Counted from the first letter of the stretch, positions 33,976-43,778 are shown. The stretch: DNA of 64,000 nucleotides from Nitrospirota bacterium (GCA_015233895.1 JADFXG010000013.1:20662-84661), one strand, 5' to 3'. Notes: generated by a model from the sequence alone, not told the origin. Numbers and translations: made by a program.

Positions 33976-35114
33976 CGGCAAAGCAGGATAAGGGATTGAA
34001 AAAATTTGAAAAAGTGCCATTTGCGGATTTAAGGGCGCAGTATCTTTCAATTAAAGGAGAGATGGATGCGGCGATAGAAAGCGTAATAATGGACAGTGCC
34101 TTTATTGGCGGCAAGCACGTTAAAGATTTTGAGGAGAGTTTTGCCAAATATACTAAAGCAAAACACGCTATAGGAGTGGGAAACGGAACCGATGCCCTCT
34201 CAGTCTCTCTGAAATGCCTCGGAGTTGCCGCAGGAGATGAGGTCATAGTACCGGCAAACAGTTTTATTGCCACCTCTGAGGCCGTCACTGCAATAGGTGC
34301 AAAAATTATCTTTGTTGATTGCAACCCTAAAACTTACAACATTGATACCGATAAACTCTCAAGTGCAGTTACCAGAAAAACGAAAGCCATTATCCCTGTT
34401 CATTTGTACGGCCAGCCAGCCGATATGGATAAAGTTACGGGCTTTGCAGAGGCTTATAACCTGTACGTGATAGAGGATGCCGCTCAGGCTCACGGAGCGC
34501 TTTATAAAGGCAGAGCGGTTGGTACGTTAGGACACGCCGCTTGTTTTAGTTTCTTCCCCGGTAAAAATCTCGGCGCTTACGGAGATGCCGGCGCTGTAAC
34601 CACAAATGATGATAACCTTGCCGTTAAGATAAAGATGTACGCTAACCACGGCAGAGTGGATAAATATAACCACGAGTTTGAGGGCATAAACAGCCGCCTT
34701 GACGGCCTTCAGGCTGCTATATTAAATGTTAAATTGAGGCATTTAGATAGCTGGACACTTAGAAGACGCCAAATTGCGGATATTTATAATGAGAAACTAA
34801 AAGACATAGTTATAACCCCCTGGGTTTTGCCCGATGCCACTCACGTCTATCATCTGTATGTGATTCAGGTACATGGTGACAGACAACAACTTATAAAACA
34901 TCTCTCTGAACATGGCATCTCAACCGGTATTCACTACCCAACTGCGCCTCCTTTTCTTAAAGCCTACGGTTACCTTTCCCATAAGCCGGAGGACTTTCCG
35001 GTTTCATTTGGTTTAAAAGACAAAATACTAAGTTTACCCATACATGGGGATATGACAGATAAAGAAGCGCACTACGTGACTGATGTTATAAGGGATTTTT
35101 ATAATGCAGGTTGA
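33972..35114 (+). CDS. DegT/DnrJ/EryC1/StrS-family sugar aminotransferase
   Basis: 380 aa. PLP-dependent enzyme that installs an amino group on a nucleotide-linked keto-sugar (WecE/ArnB/PerA relatives). Visible: [13 protein letters not shown] at the N-terminus, GVGNGTDAL near residue 65, EDAAQAHGA near 170, the PLP lysine motif [17 protein letters not shown] near 190 and [12 protein letters not shown] near 235. Coupled to the STAS gene by an ATGA overlap and followed by a fused oxidoreductase, suggesting synthesis of an amino- or N-acyl-sugar for surface polysaccharide. Confidence 0.88.
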   Translation: MTAKQDKGLKKFEKVPFADLRAQYLSIKGEMDAAIESVIMDSAFIGGKHVKDFEESFAKYTKAKHAIGVGNGTDALSVSLKCLGVAAGDEVIVPANSFIATSEAVTAIGAKIIFVDCNPKTYNIDTDKLSSAVTRKTKAIIPVHLYGQPADMDKVTGFAEAYNLYVIEDAAQAHGALYKGRAVGTLGHAACFSFFPGKNLGAYGDAGAVTTNDDNLAVKIKMYANHGRVDKYNHEFEGINSRLDGLQAAILNVKLRHLDSWTLRRRQIADIYNEKLKDIVITPWVLPDATHVYHLYVIQVHGDRQQLIKHLSEHGISTGIHYPTAPPFLKAYGYLSHKPEDFPVSFGLKDKILSLPIHGDMTDKEAHYVTDVIRDFYNAG

Positions 35115-35150
35115 AGCCTCTAACGCCTCATCTGATTTAGAGAATATATT

Positions 35151-37301
35151 GTGAAACAGGTACTGATGCGAGGCGGTGAGGTGTTTGTTGAAGATGTGCC
35201 GGCACCTGTGGCAGCCCCCGGCTTTGTAGTTGTAAAAACAGCTTTTTCGGCAATTTCAGCAGGGACAGAGTTAACCGGCATCAAACACGGAGCAACTCCA
35301 CTGTGGGAGCGTGCGCTAAGAGAGCCGGAAAAAATAAAGCAGGCTGTCGGTATGGCAGCCCAAATAGGCATAAAAAACACATACTCTTTGATTATGGATA
35401 AACTCAACAGCGGAAACCCTGCCGGATACTCTCTTTCCGGTACGGTTATAGAAACTGGTCAGGGTGTAAATGAGTTTACTGTTGGAGACAGAGTGGCCTG
35501 TGGCGGAAACAAGTATGCGTATCACAGTGAGGCCATAACAGCTCCTCAAAATCTCGTTGTAAAAATTCCTGACGGCTTAGGAATGCCACAAGCATCAACA
35601 GCAACAATTGGAGCAATTGCACTTCAGGGAGTTCGCAGGGCAGCGCCCACAATTGGAGAGGTATTTTGTGTCATAGGGCTTGGCATACTTGGACAGTTGA
35701 CAGCTCAAATTTTAAAAGCAAACGGCTGTGTGGTTATCGGTACTGATGTTGACCCTCAAAGGACAGCTCTTGCCATGACCCTTGGAATGCAGTACGCTTT
35801 AGAGCCTGAACACGGAGCAGCTGCCGGTGTGGATGCGATAAAGCGCCTAAGTAACGGGCCTGGCGTTGACGGAGTTATAATTACGGCCTCATCTGTCTCT
35901 GATAGTATAATTTCAACCGCGTTTAAGATGTGCAGAAAAAAGGGACGCGTTGTGCTTGTAGGAGACGTGGGGCTTAATCTTAACAGGGGGGATTTTTACG
36001 AAAAAGAGCTGGATTTTTTTATCTCGGCCTCCTATGGACCGGGCAGATATGACGGCATGTATGAGGAAAAGGGACTTGATTATCCGATAGGGTATGTCAG
36101 GTGGACTGAAAACCGGAATATGTCAGAGTTTCTGCGCCTTGTTGCCGCAGGCCTTATAACGCTTGATCCGCTTATATCTGCAACATTTCCGCTTAATGAG
36201 GCAAAACACGCTTATGAGGAATTAAAAAGGCCGGAGAGTAAACCGCTTATTATTCTTTTATCATATCCTCAAACCGATACTCTTGCAGTAAGCCGGGTGG
36301 TATTTAACCATTCAGCAAAACCTATGAAAGGTAACCGGATACAAATAGCCATTGCCGGATGCAGTAAATTTGCACGTGCCGTACATTTGCCTAATTTGAG
36401 GGAGTTAAAAAACCTTTATCACTTACGAGCAATTATGAACAGAACCGGTCTTGTTGCAAAAAACTCGGCAAAACAATTCGGAGCAGAGTACTCAACGACA
36501 GATTACAATGCGCTTCTAAAAGACGAAACCATAGATTCAGTTTTAATTGCAACAACGCACAATCTTCATGCTAAAATGGCTTATGATGCGCTTTGTGCCG
36601 GAAAGCACGTTTTTGTGGAAAAACCTCTTGCTCTGACAAGGGAGGAACTATCGCGTTTTACCGATTTCTATCAAACAGATTCTCAGTTATCGCCTAAACC
36701 CATACTTATGGTTGGTTTTAACAGGCGGTTTTCTCCCCACATTCAAAAAATTAAAAAGCTGACAGAGAAGCGTACCAGTCCTTTGATAATAACCTACCGG
36801 ATAAATGGCGGATTCGTTGCCCCGGATAATTGGATACAAACCCCGGAGGGTGGAGGACGAAACCTCGGGGAGGCCTGCCACATTTATGATATCTTCACAT
36901 TTCTAACCAACTCACCTGTAAAAACCATAGAGGCAATGTCTGTCTCCCCGCTTGCCGGATATTATATGAGAAATGATAATTTTACAGCCGTTATGAGGTT
37001 TGAGGATGGCTCTCTTTGTACACTAACTTATACGTCTATGGGCAGCAGTGACTATCCCAAGGAGCGTATGGAGGTGTTTTTTGATGGTAAGACGGTTTTA
37101 TTAGACGATTATAAAAGCACACAGATATATGGGACTCCCTCTGCGGTGTTAAAAACAAAAACAGCAGAAAAAGGCCACAAAGAGGAACTGACAGCCTTTG
37201 CTAAGGCTTTTTCAACTGCTGATACTGTTTGGCCAATTGAGTTTTGGCAACTCTTGCAGGCAACCGATATAGCACTGAGAGTTGAGGAGCTTATCACCTG
37301 A
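35151..37301 (+). CDS. bi-domain oxidoreductase: zinc-type dehydrogenase fused to Gfo/Idh/MocA
   Basis: 716 aa. Residues 1 to about 370 form a medium-chain (zinc alcohol dehydrogenase-like) domain with VIGLGILGQLTAQILKANGC as the Rossmann motif; zinc ligand cysteines of classical enzymes are not obvious, so it may be a non-zinc type. A second Rossmann domain starts near residue 397 (QIAIAGCSKFARAVHLPNL) and continues through VEKPLAL to the end as a Gfo/Idh/MocA oxidoreductase. This fusion is usual in sugar or glycan gene clusters. GTG start at 35151. The next 500 nt hold only mobile repeats. Confidence 0.85.
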   Translation: MKQVLMRGGEVFVEDVPAPVAAPGFVVVKTAFSAISAGTELTGIKHGATPLWERALREPEKIKQAVGMAAQIGIKNTYSLIMDKLNSGNPAGYSLSGTVIETGQGVNEFTVGDRVACGGNKYAYHSEAITAPQNLVVKIPDGLGMPQASTATIGAIALQGVRRAAPTIGEVFCVIGLGILGQLTAQILKANGCVVIGTDVDPQRTALAMTLGMQYALEPEHGAAAGVDAIKRLSNGPGVDGVIITASSVSDSIISTAFKMCRKKGRVVLVGDVGLNLNRGDFYEKELDFFISASYGPGRYDGMYEEKGLDYPIGYVRWTENRNMSEFLRLVAAGLITLDPLISATFPLNEAKHAYEELKRPESKPLIILLSYPQTDTLAVSRVVFNHSAKPMKGNRIQIAIAGCSKFARAVHLPNLRELKNLYHLRAIMNRTGLVAKNSAKQFGAEYSTTDYNALLKDETIDSVLIATTHNLHAKMAYDALCAGKHVFVEKPLALTREELSRFTDFYQTDSQLSPKPILMVGFNRRFSPHIQKIKKLTEKRTSPLIITYRINGGFVAPDNWIQTPEGGGRNLGEACHIYDIFTFLTNSPVKTIEAMSVSPLAGYYMRNDNFTAVMRFEDGSLCTLTYTSMGSSDYPKERMEVFFDGKTVLLDDYKSTQIYGTPSAVLKTKTAEKGHKEELTAFAKAFSTADTVWPIEFWQLLQATDIALRVEELIT

Positions 37302-37310
37302 TACCAACTT
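37301..37310. repeat. ATACC-type end of an E2-like element abutting E1
   Basis: ATACCAACTT directly precedes E1 copy 2. It equals the reverse complement of the E2 right end in the first locus (ATACCAATTA next to E1). The stop codon of the upstream gene is at 37299-37301, so this end lies right behind the gene. Confidence 0.5.
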
Positions 37311-37608
37311 GAGACCGTTGCAAAAATCATTTTTCAGCCAAAACTTTACAAAAAACACAATTGTAAATATACCAAAATTCAAAAAGATATTCATATTGAT
37401 TATTTAAAAGGATGAGATTGCCACGCCCCCTGCGGGGGCTCGCAATGACGATAAATAATAGTTTTTACTGTGTTTTTTATTCGTCATTGCGAGGAGCGAT
37501 AGCGACGTGGCAATCTCAGCCTTTAAAAATAATTAACGTAATTATGCATATCGCTATAAGAGTTTTTTTATTGTGAAAATTCAAAATATCGAATTATGCA
37601 ACGGTCTC
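37311..37608. mobile_element. miniature element E1, copy 2
   Basis: Starts GAGACCGTTGCAAAAATC (37311) and ends GCAACGGTCTC (37608). It contains E3 copy B at 37413-37517. The left 91 nt are identical to the fragment at 63786-63876. Flanking 5-mers are AACTT and AAGTA, an imperfect duplication. Interior to the E3 is AT-rich and non-coding. Confidence 0.85.
37413..37517. repeat. E3 palindromic repeat, copy B
   Basis: GAGATTGCCACGCCCCCTGC at one end mirrors GACGTGGCAATCTC at the other, with GGGGGCTCGCAATGACG and CGTCATTGCGAGGAGCGATAG forming the inner stem around a 30-nt AT-rich loop. It has a single right-arm unit, unlike the three in copy A. Confidence 0.85.
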
Positions 37609-37680
37609 AAGTAGCTACAGTTGCGAGATCCTTAATATGTAAACAGATATAAGCACCAGCGATAAGCAGCTTCAAAACTC

Positions 37681-37804
37681 ATACCGAGTTGCACTCATAA
37701 AAATTTTAACCACAGATGGACACAGATACACACAGATAAATTAAATAATAATCTGTAGTTTATTCGTTTTTTGTTAATCTACTTTTTTGACGGCAAATTG
37801 GTAT
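37681..37804. mobile_element. miniature element E2, uninterrupted copy
   Basis: Begins ATACCGAGTTGCACTC and ends GACGGCAAATTGGTAT (124 nt). Matches the outer parts of the interrupted copy at 13832-14330, giving the empty-site sequence for the E1 insertion there. Its right edge meets the cimA stop codon (37804-37806). The stretch 37609-37680 between E1 and E2 holds nothing recognised. Confidence 0.75.
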
Positions 37805-39381
37805 TATTTGCTTTCACGTAGCAGTTTATACTCAATACTATCAAGAAGCGCCTGCCATGAGGCCTCAATTACATTTTCACTAACGCCAACCGTGCTCCAT
37901 TTCGTGGCGTCATCGCCGGATTCAATCAACACCCGCACGCCGGTAGCAGTCCCCAATCCGGACTGAAGCACCCTTACCTTGTAGTCAAGCAACTTGACGG
38001 ACTTCAGCTCAGGATAGTGCTTATCAAGCGCTTTTCTTAACGCCTTGTCAAGAGCATTTACAGGACCGTTTCCCTCTGACACGGTGTGAACAATCGTACC
38101 ATCTTCATTGGCTTTGGCTGGTAGCCTGAGTTTGACCGTTGCCTCGCACAGGCAGTCCTTGTCCCGTCCCCACTTTTCCACTATCACTCTGAATCCTAAA
38201 AGTTCAAACGCCTCAGCATAGTGGCCAGTCATTTTTTTAATCATAATTTCAAAAGATGCCTCGGCAGCTTCAAACTGGAACCCCTGGTTTTCCAGAGTCT
38301 TAAGCTTGTGCAAAAGCCCTGATGCCTCATCATCTATTTTTAAGCCAAACTCCTCGGCTTTCCGCATAATTGTGCTTTTTCCGGCCAAATCTGAAACCAG
38401 TATCCGCTGAGTATTTCCTACTGACTCAGGACTTATATGCTCATAGGTGCTGGAACACGCCCTGATAGCGCTTACGTGTATTCCCCCTTTATGGGCAAAA
38501 GCACTGTCGCCAACAAACGGCTGCCTCTTTACGTGGCTTTGATTAGCTATCTCAGTAACAAAACGGGAAATCTCTCGTAGTTTTTTCAGCTTATTGTCAT
38601 CAATACAACGAATCTTACGTTTAAGTTGCAGGTTTGGTATGATTGAGCACAGATTGGCGTTTCCGCATCTTTCCCCAATACCGTTAATTGTGCCCTGAAC
38701 CTGCTTTACGTTAGCCAAAACTGCCTCTAACGTGTTAGCAACTGCACAGTCGGAGTCGTTATGGGCATGAATGCCAAGTTTTACAGCGGTTTTTGCTCTG
38801 ACATCCCGTGTAATCAGCCGTATATCGTCAGGCAGACAGCCGCCGTTTGTTTCACAAAGCACTATACAGTCGGCTCCGGCATCCTCAGCAGCTTTGATAC
38901 ACTTAAGCGAGTATTCGGAATTACACAAATAACCCTGATAAAAGTGCTCAGCGTCAAAAAATACGGTTTTCCCGTGCTTTTTAAGATACGTTATCGAGTC
39001 GTGGATTAGTTTCAGGTTGTCATCAAATGTGATTTTAAGCGCCTCCGTAACATGTAAATCCCACGTTTTCCCAACAATTGTAACAACCGGTGTTTCAGCC
39101 TCAAGGAGATGTTTAATGTTAGTATCCTTATAGACCGGGTGTCCGTGTCTGTGAGTGCTGCCAAATGCCGCTATGCGTGCAGTTTTTAGTTTAAGCTTTC
39201 TTACCTCTTTAAAATAGTCAACATCACGGGGATTGGAGCCTGGCCATCCTCCCTCGATAAAGGGAATCCCAAATTCGTCAAGTGCCACGGTTATCCGTAA
39301 CTTATCCTCCACAGAAAACGACACGTCCTCAGACTGAGCACCGTCCCTGAGCGTTGTGTCATAAATTTCTACTGCATCCAT
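37804..39381 (-). CDS. cimA: (R)-citramalate synthase
   Basis: 525 aa, the length of CimA rather than short 2-isopropylmalate synthases. It condenses acetyl-CoA and pyruvate to citramalate, the first step of the threonine-independent isoleucine route. The DRE-TIM fold signature [12 protein letters not shown] is at residues 5-16; the His ligands [15 protein letters not shown] are near 210, and [13 protein letters not shown] near 238. The C-terminal 140 residues form the LeuA dimer/allosteric domain. Runs opposite to xseA; an E2 element lies immediately after its stop. Confidence 0.9.
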   Translation of the reverse strand: MDAVEIYDTTLRDGAQSEDVSFSVEDKLRITVALDEFGIPFIEGGWPGSNPRDVDYFKEVRKLKLKTARIAAFGSTHRHGHPVYKDTNIKHLLEAETPVVTIVGKTWDLHVTEALKITFDDNLKLIHDSITYLKKHGKTVFFDAEHFYQGYLCNSEYSLKCIKAAEDAGADCIVLCETNGGCLPDDIRLITRDVRAKTAVKLGIHAHNDSDCAVANTLEAVLANVKQVQGTINGIGERCGNANLCSIIPNLQLKRKIRCIDDNKLKKLREISRFVTEIANQSHVKRQPFVGDSAFAHKGGIHVSAIRACSSTYEHISPESVGNTQRILVSDLAGKSTIMRKAEEFGLKIDDEASGLLHKLKTLENQGFQFEAAEASFEIMIKKMTGHYAEAFELLGFRVIVEKWGRDKDCLCEATVKLRLPAKANEDGTIVHTVSEGNGPVNALDKALRKALDKHYPELKSVKLLDYKVRVLQSGLGTATGVRVLIESGDDATKWSTVGVSENVIEASWQALLDSIEYKLLRESK

Positions 39382-39479
39382 AGCCTTTTTTTATAACACA
39401 TTACGTGCGGTAAAATAAAGAGGCGCCAATTCACTTTCAAAAAGCTAAATTGCTATAATGTCTTAGGAGTTGTCACAAT

Positions 39480-40892
39480 ATGATGAAAAAAAGACATACA
39501 CTTAGCCTTTATGAATTTAATCTTCTGGTAAAAGAAGTGCTTGAGCATACGTTTGCCAAAAGCTATCTGATAACGGCAGAGATTGCCTCGTTAAATGTTG
39601 ATGCCCGCGGGCATTGCTATATGGAACTGGTGGAAAAAGACGAGGGTGGAATACGGGCTAACGCCTCAGCCAGGATTTGGGCGTCGTCTTATAAATTAAT
39701 CAAAGCAGAGTTTGAAAATGCAACAGGGGCTGCGCTTTCAAAAGGGCTAAAGATACTCCTTGAGGCAACCCTAACGTTTCATGAAAGATACGGTCTAAGT
39801 TTAATAATTAAGTGGATAGACCCGTCATATACGCTGGGTGAGATGGCAAGGAAAAAGCGTGAAATTCTTCAGAGGCTTGAGGCTGAGGGCATATTAGACC
39901 GCAACAAGTCGTTAGCTCTGCCACTTGTGATACAAAAAATAGCGGTGTTCTCTTCTAAAGGAGCAGCAGGGTTTGAGGATTTTATGAGGCATCTGCAGTC
40001 AAATCCGTACGGGTACATATTTCACGTGACTCTGTATGAGACCGTCATGCAGGGGGACCGTGTGGAGGAGTCCTTTGTTGACTCACTCAGAAGGAGTCAG
40101 GCTCTTGCCGAACAAATAGATGTTGTTGTAATCGTACGAGGCGGGGGGGGAGCAGTTGAGCTGGATGCTTTCAATAGTTACTTAATCGGCAGAGGCATAG
40201 CACTTTTGGCCATTCCGGTTATATGCGGGGTAGGACATGAGCGGGATCGCTCTGTAATAGATGAGGTTAGCCACTTATCGGTAAAGACTCCCACGGCGGC
40301 GGCGGCTTTTATCATAGAGAGAACAAGAGCTTTTGAGGAGACTCTTGACAGCAGACTTAATGAGTTGGTTCTAACAGTCAGAGAAAGAGACAGCAGGCTT
40401 AACACTGAGCTGATTACGCTTTCCAGGACTCTTGAGCATGGAGCCTCAGCTGCAATTTTAAGAGGCAGATATGCAATTAAATCCTACAGTACATCTCTCT
40501 ATGTCACTCTTAAAATTGTGCAACGGCACAGAAATCATGTCACAGTGCTTAGCGAAAAGTTTAAAACTATAGCGGTTGGTGATTTACGCGCTCTTAAGGC
40601 TAAACTTAGTTACCTCAGAAGCCGGCTTGAATTATCACTTAAACAACTGGTTAACAGACAACAGGAGAGATTAAAGATGTTAACAACATCTGCAGCTAAC
40701 TTAAATCCTGAAAATGTGCTAAAACGAGGCTACAGTATAACTATGGGTGAGGGAGGACTGCTCATAAAAACAGCAGACCAGGTAAGAGAGGGAATGAAAC
40801 TTCAGACAGTTTTATCCTCCGGACAGATAGAGAGCACGGTGACAGGCACTATCAGTGCCTCAGCACCAATAATTAATACTAAAGAGGGTTAA
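39480..40892 (+). CDS. xseA: exodeoxyribonuclease VII large subunit
   Basis: 470 aa. N-terminal OB-fold (residues about 5-105: SLYEFNLLVKEVLEHTF, GHCYMELVEKDEGG) and catalytic core with IAVFSSKGAAGFEDFM near 160, VVIVRGGGGAVELDAFNS near 218 and PVICGVGHERDRSVIDEVS near 243, then a long helical region and a C-terminal RGYSI. The IDPSYTLGEMARKKREI segment is also typical. Cytosolic nuclease with XseB degrading single-stranded DNA. Start ATG 39480 is one base upstream of another ATG-like codon; both give MMKKRH. Followed 4 nt later by xseB. Confidence 0.93.
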   Translation: MMKKRHTLSLYEFNLLVKEVLEHTFAKSYLITAEIASLNVDARGHCYMELVEKDEGGIRANASARIWASSYKLIKAEFENATGAALSKGLKILLEATLTFHERYGLSLIIKWIDPSYTLGEMARKKREILQRLEAEGILDRNKSLALPLVIQKIAVFSSKGAAGFEDFMRHLQSNPYGYIFHVTLYETVMQGDRVEESFVDSLRRSQALAEQIDVVVIVRGGGGAVELDAFNSYLIGRGIALLAIPVICGVGHERDRSVIDEVSHLSVKTPTAAAAFIIERTRAFEETLDSRLNELVLTVRERDSRLNTELITLSRTLEHGASAAILRGRYAIKSYSTSLYVTLKIVQRHRNHVTVLSEKFKTIAVGDLRALKAKLSYLRSRLELSLKQLVNRQQERLKMLTTSAANLNPENVLKRGYSITMGEGGLLIKTADQVREGMKLQTVLSSGQIESTVTGTISASAPIINTKEG

Positions 40893-40896
40893 ACAA

Positions 40897-41178
40897 ATGA
40901 AAAAGGAAAAAAAATACTCAGAAGCCATACAAGAAATTGAGGGTATAATAACTGAAATTGAAAATGAAACCATAGATGTTGATTTACTTACAGAAAAAGT
41001 CCGGACAGCTGTCGGCCTTATAAAGTTGTGCAAATCGAGACTGAGAAGCACCGAGGAGGAATTGGAAAATGTGCTGAAAGAATTTGAGAAACCCGATGAG
41101 CCTGATAAACCAGATGAATCCGGAAAGAACCCTAAAAGAAAAACTCAGGCTGAGGAAAAGAACTCATTATTCACATAA
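40897..41178 (+). CDS. xseB: exodeoxyribonuclease VII small subunit
   Basis: 93 aa. The two-helix XseB fold is visible: KYSEAIQEIEGIITEIENETIDVDLLTEKV, then GLIKLCKSRLRSTEEELENVL. The last 30 residues are a repetitive P-D-x-P-D/K acidic-basic tail (EPDKPDESGKNPKRK) not needed by the family. Its place directly after xseA is diagnostic; stoichiometry requires several small subunits per XseA. Confidence 0.92.
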   Translation: MKKEKKYSEAIQEIEGIITEIENETIDVDLLTEKVRTAVGLIKLCKSRLRSTEEELENVLKEFEKPDEPDKPDESGKNPKRKTQAEEKNSLFT

Positions 41179-41255
41179 GCCAAAGAGTTGAAAAATCAGC
41201 GGCATTAAATATATCATAACAATGTATTTGTTCAATTTCAGGAGGGATGATTGTA

Positions 41256-41525
41256 ATGGAAAAGCAAAACATAAACATAAAAGAAATAAGGGAATTGGCA
41301 CAGAAATTTTCCACTGTTGAGATAGAAACCTGTATAACCCAGCAACTGCAAGAGGGTATAAATGAGTGCAAACTCGGAGGCCCCGCAGACCACGTCATCA
41401 ACGAACTCTCAAAAGCAGAATATGTAAGCAACAGAATGGCAGACGGCGTATCTGTCGTTGACGCTATGAGAGAACTCGCCAAAAAAATCCGCAATGTTCA
41501 GAGCGGATTTGAAAACGGCAGTTAA
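41256..41525 (+). CDS. small helical conserved protein, function unknown
   Basis: 89 aa from the ATG at 41256, nine or ten nt after GGAGG (41241-41245); the first ATG (41247) is too close to that site. Composition is helical and hydrophilic, with a pattern KFSTVEIETCITQQLQEGINECKLGG. It contains two cysteines but no metal-binding pair. I do not recognise a characterised family. Downstream of xseB by about 70 nt, so possibly read from the same promoter. Confidence 0.65.
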   Translation: MEKQNINIKEIRELAQKFSTVEIETCITQQLQEGINECKLGGPADHVINELSKAEYVSNRMADGVSVVDAMRELAKKIRNVQSGFENGS

Positions 41526-41571
41526 CCGACAGCATACATCTGCCCAACCTGGTTATTCTAAACCCTCAATT

Positions 41572-42132
41572 TTAATTAACCCTGATAGCTGGCTCAACAT
41601 CCGGACGCTTGTTCTTTAAGTTCTGGTTACCCTTTAAATCCTGGTCAAGAGGTTGCGCGCCCTTCTGGGCAGAGTTACTTACCCATATCTGTACTCGAGT
41701 GTTTCTTTGCCAGTCTCCGGGGGCCTGTATGAATATCATACAGTTTTTATAGGGTTTTATAAATGTTAAAACTGTTGACTTCTTTGCAAAGGATGAGACC
41801 ACAAAATCCCAGCCGTTTTTTGGCATACTTATTCTGAAAAATTTTATAATTGATTCTGTTGTTACATTACCGCGATAAACAAGAGTGCCGCCGCTAAAGT
41901 TGGTTGTATTGATAATTATAGATTCATCCTGCACAATCTCAAGTTCAGTCGGTACTTCTACATCTTCAAAATTGGTACCCATCAAAGACAAATGCGAAGG
42001 CTCTGCAGGCGCTTCAGTTGCAGAAGTGCCCTGTTCTGAGGTTTCCTGTCTGACCGTTGTCTTATTAAAACACCCGCTTGCAAAAAACACCACAATTAAT
42101 GGAACAGCCATCAGAAACTTTTTAAACAACAT
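41572..42132 (-). CDS. lipoprotein of unknown function
   Basis: 186 aa from ATG 42132 (MLFKKFLMAVPLIVVFFASGC), with GGGGGGTGAG as ribosome site. Residues 1-20 form a type II signal peptide with the lipobox F-A-S-G-C, so it is lipid-anchored. A Thr/Glu/Pro-rich linker follows, then a compact domain from about residue 65 with VPTELEIVQDESIIINTTNFSGG, a conserved-looking FFRISMPKNGWDF and a C-terminal Q-W-x-V strand. The pattern suggests an outer-membrane or periplasmic lipoprotein of the kind seen with unknown function in related bacteria. The next gene upstream on the same strand is gph. Confidence 0.65.
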   Translation of the reverse strand: MLFKKFLMAVPLIVVFFASGCFNKTTVRQETSEQGTSATEAPAEPSHLSLMGTNFEDVEVPTELEIVQDESIIINTTNFSGGTLVYRGNVTTESIIKFFRISMPKNGWDFVVSSFAKKSTVLTFIKPYKNCMIFIQAPGDWQRNTRVQIWVSNSAQKGAQPLDQDLKGNQNLKNKRPDVEPAIRVN

Positions 42133-42208
42133 ACACTCACCCCCCTGATAAATTATCGTGGCAAAATCATAACACATTCTTCTTTAATAAATAAACCTGA
42201 CGCACATG

Positions 42209-42856
42209 TCAGCTCAGGAACTTTACAATTGGCAAAAGCTCAATTAACCTCTCTTTGATTATATAGTCAGCAGCTGTAAGAGTCTCTATTGATCTGTAAC
42301 CATAGGCGGCAGCCACGGTTTTTGTGCCGGCGCGTTTTCCGGCCTCAATGTCAAAGGAACTATCCCCTACGACAATGGTCTCGCTCTGTGTTGTGCCGCA
42401 AAGCTCCATTGCTTTTAGTACAGGCATAGGAGACGGCTTACATTTGGCAAAAGAATCGTGACCAAATACATATCTGAAATGCTTTGACATATTAAGCCTG
42501 TCTATGACAAGTTTTGACATCGCCTCAGTCTTATTACTTACCACTACCATATTGAATGAGGAAAGCGCTGACAGAGTTTCCTCCACCGTATCAAATGCCC
42601 TGGTGTTGTCCAGCATGTGGGTTTCGTAGTGAGAAAGAAATGTTTTTAAAACAGACTCTTTTTTATGGAGAAGACCGCTGCCAATCGCTCTTTCAACCAA
42701 TTTCCCTACGCCCTCGCCAACCAGACTGACCACAGCAGATGAATTCAAAGGCTTAAGCCCCACCGTGGCTATTGCATGATTTAGCGAGGCAGCTATATCC
42801 TCTATTGAATCTATTAAGGTGCCATCCAAATCAAAAACAATTAATTTAAGTCCCAC
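42209..42856 (-). CDS. gph: phosphoglycolate phosphatase (HAD family)
   Basis: 215 aa. HAD motif I FDLDGTLIDSIEDI at residues 8-21, motif II VVSNKTE near residue 110, motif III K at KCKPSPMPVLKAM near 137, motif IV GDSSFDIEAGKRAG near 163. It removes phosphate from 2-phosphoglycolate and similar small substrates; several related HAD phosphatases are hard to separate by eye. Next gene upstream on the strand (zinc-ribbon protein) is 9 nt away. Confidence 0.8.
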   Translation of the reverse strand: MGLKLIVFDLDGTLIDSIEDIAASLNHAIATVGLKPLNSSAVVSLVGEGVGKLVERAIGSGLLHKKESVLKTFLSHYETHMLDNTRAFDTVEETLSALSSFNMVVVSNKTEAMSKLVIDRLNMSKHFRYVFGHDSFAKCKPSPMPVLKAMELCGTTQSETIVVGDSSFDIEAGKRAGTKTVAAAYGYRSIETLTAADYIIKERLIELLPIVKFLS

Positions 42857-42865
42857 AGTTACCGC

Positions 42866-43102
42866 CTAACGTCCTGTTTTCATCAATCTTTCGTATTTTT
42901 CAATCCCAATGCACTCCTTAGCAGCAGGACACCACTGGATACACGTTGGTTTCATTTCTCTTGTTAAGAGAGCATTGCAACTTTTGCAGTTCATTTCATT
43001 TTCATCAGACCATATCTCGTTAGAAAAACCGCAATGCACACACAGAAGTTGCTCAGGATACGGTTTGGTGATCTCTTTGCTTCCAGGACAGGTTTCCTTC
43101 AT
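42866..43102 (-). CDS. small zinc-ribbon protein
   Basis: 78 aa from ATG 43102 (MKETCPGSKEIT), with GAGGATT upstream; the frame open from 43153 adds residues overlapping the MORN gene and lacks a site. Cysteines: CPGS, CVHCG, CKSC and CIQWC...ECIG, giving at least two likely zinc knuckles. The sequence ITKPYPEQLLCVHCGFSNEIWSDENEMNCKSC belongs to a group of small metal-ribbon proteins seen in anaerobes; function unknown. It starts 8 nt after the MORN stop and may be in that operon. Confidence 0.65.
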   Translation of the reverse strand: MKETCPGSKEITKPYPEQLLCVHCGFSNEIWSDENEMNCKSCNALLTREMKPTCIQWCPAAKECIGIEKYERLMKTGR

Positions 43103-43109
43103 AGAATCC

Positions 43110-43778
43110 TCACTGTTTGTACCCTTTATCTTGTAGCGGTTTATCGTTTTCAAATATCATGTTTTTTCTTGAGCCGTCAGGGTAGGTAAGCACTCCGGGG
43201 CCGTTTTTCTTATCGTCCTTAAATTCCCCCTCATAGCTGCTTGCATCAGTATAGGTGTAGGTACCGTGGCCATCTTTTTTCCCGTCTTTAAATGCACCAG
43301 TATAAATTATCCCTGAGGGGTCTGTATATGTTCCCTTACCGCTCATTTTTCCATCTTGAAAATCCCCCTCATATTTGGTGCCGTTAGGCCACGTGTACAA
43401 ACCGTTTTTCATCTTTCCATCGGCAAACTCTCCGGTAAATTTCATTCCCTCTTTCCACGTAAATTCGCCGTGCCCGTTTTGCTTATCATCTTTGTAATCT
43501 CCGGCGTACTTGTTGCCGTTAGCAAACGTATAGACGCCTTGTCCATCCCTTTTACCGCCTTTAAACGAACCTGCATACTTGCTGCCATCAGCAAAGTTAT
43601 ATACTCCTGAGCCCTCAGGGGCTCCGTTTTTAAACTCCCCGGCATACTTTGATTTATCGGCAAACTCTAAGATGCCCTCCCCGTTTCTACAATCCCCCTT
43701 TAAACACTCTGAAAATACATCTCCACACATAACCGTTATCACTATTAACACCAACAGAATATTTACTGCTATTTTCAT
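43110..43778 (-). CDS. secreted MORN-repeat protein
   Basis: 222 aa. Signal peptide (residues 1-23, LLVLIVITVMCGDVFS). The remainder is made of about eight MORN repeats of 23 residues with the frame Y-x-G-x-F/Y-x-x-G-K-x-x-G-x-G-x-Y/F (for example FADGSKYAGSFKGGKRDGQG). Each repeat folds as a beta-hairpin. Repeats are unequal enough to argue against recent expansion. In bacteria MORN proteins are periplasmic or surface-associated and their roles are mostly unknown. Ribosome site TAGGAGGT. Confidence 0.85.
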   Translation of the reverse strand: MKIAVNILLVLIVITVMCGDVFSECLKGDCRNGEGILEFADKSKYAGEFKNGAPEGSGVYNFADGSKYAGSFKGGKRDGQGVYTFANGNKYAGDYKDDKQNGHGEFTWKEGMKFTGEFADGKMKNGLYTWPNGTKYEGDFQDGKMSGKGTYTDPSGIIYTGAFKDGKKDGHGTYTYTDASSYEGEFKDDKKNGPGVLTYPDGSRKNMIFENDKPLQDKGYKQ

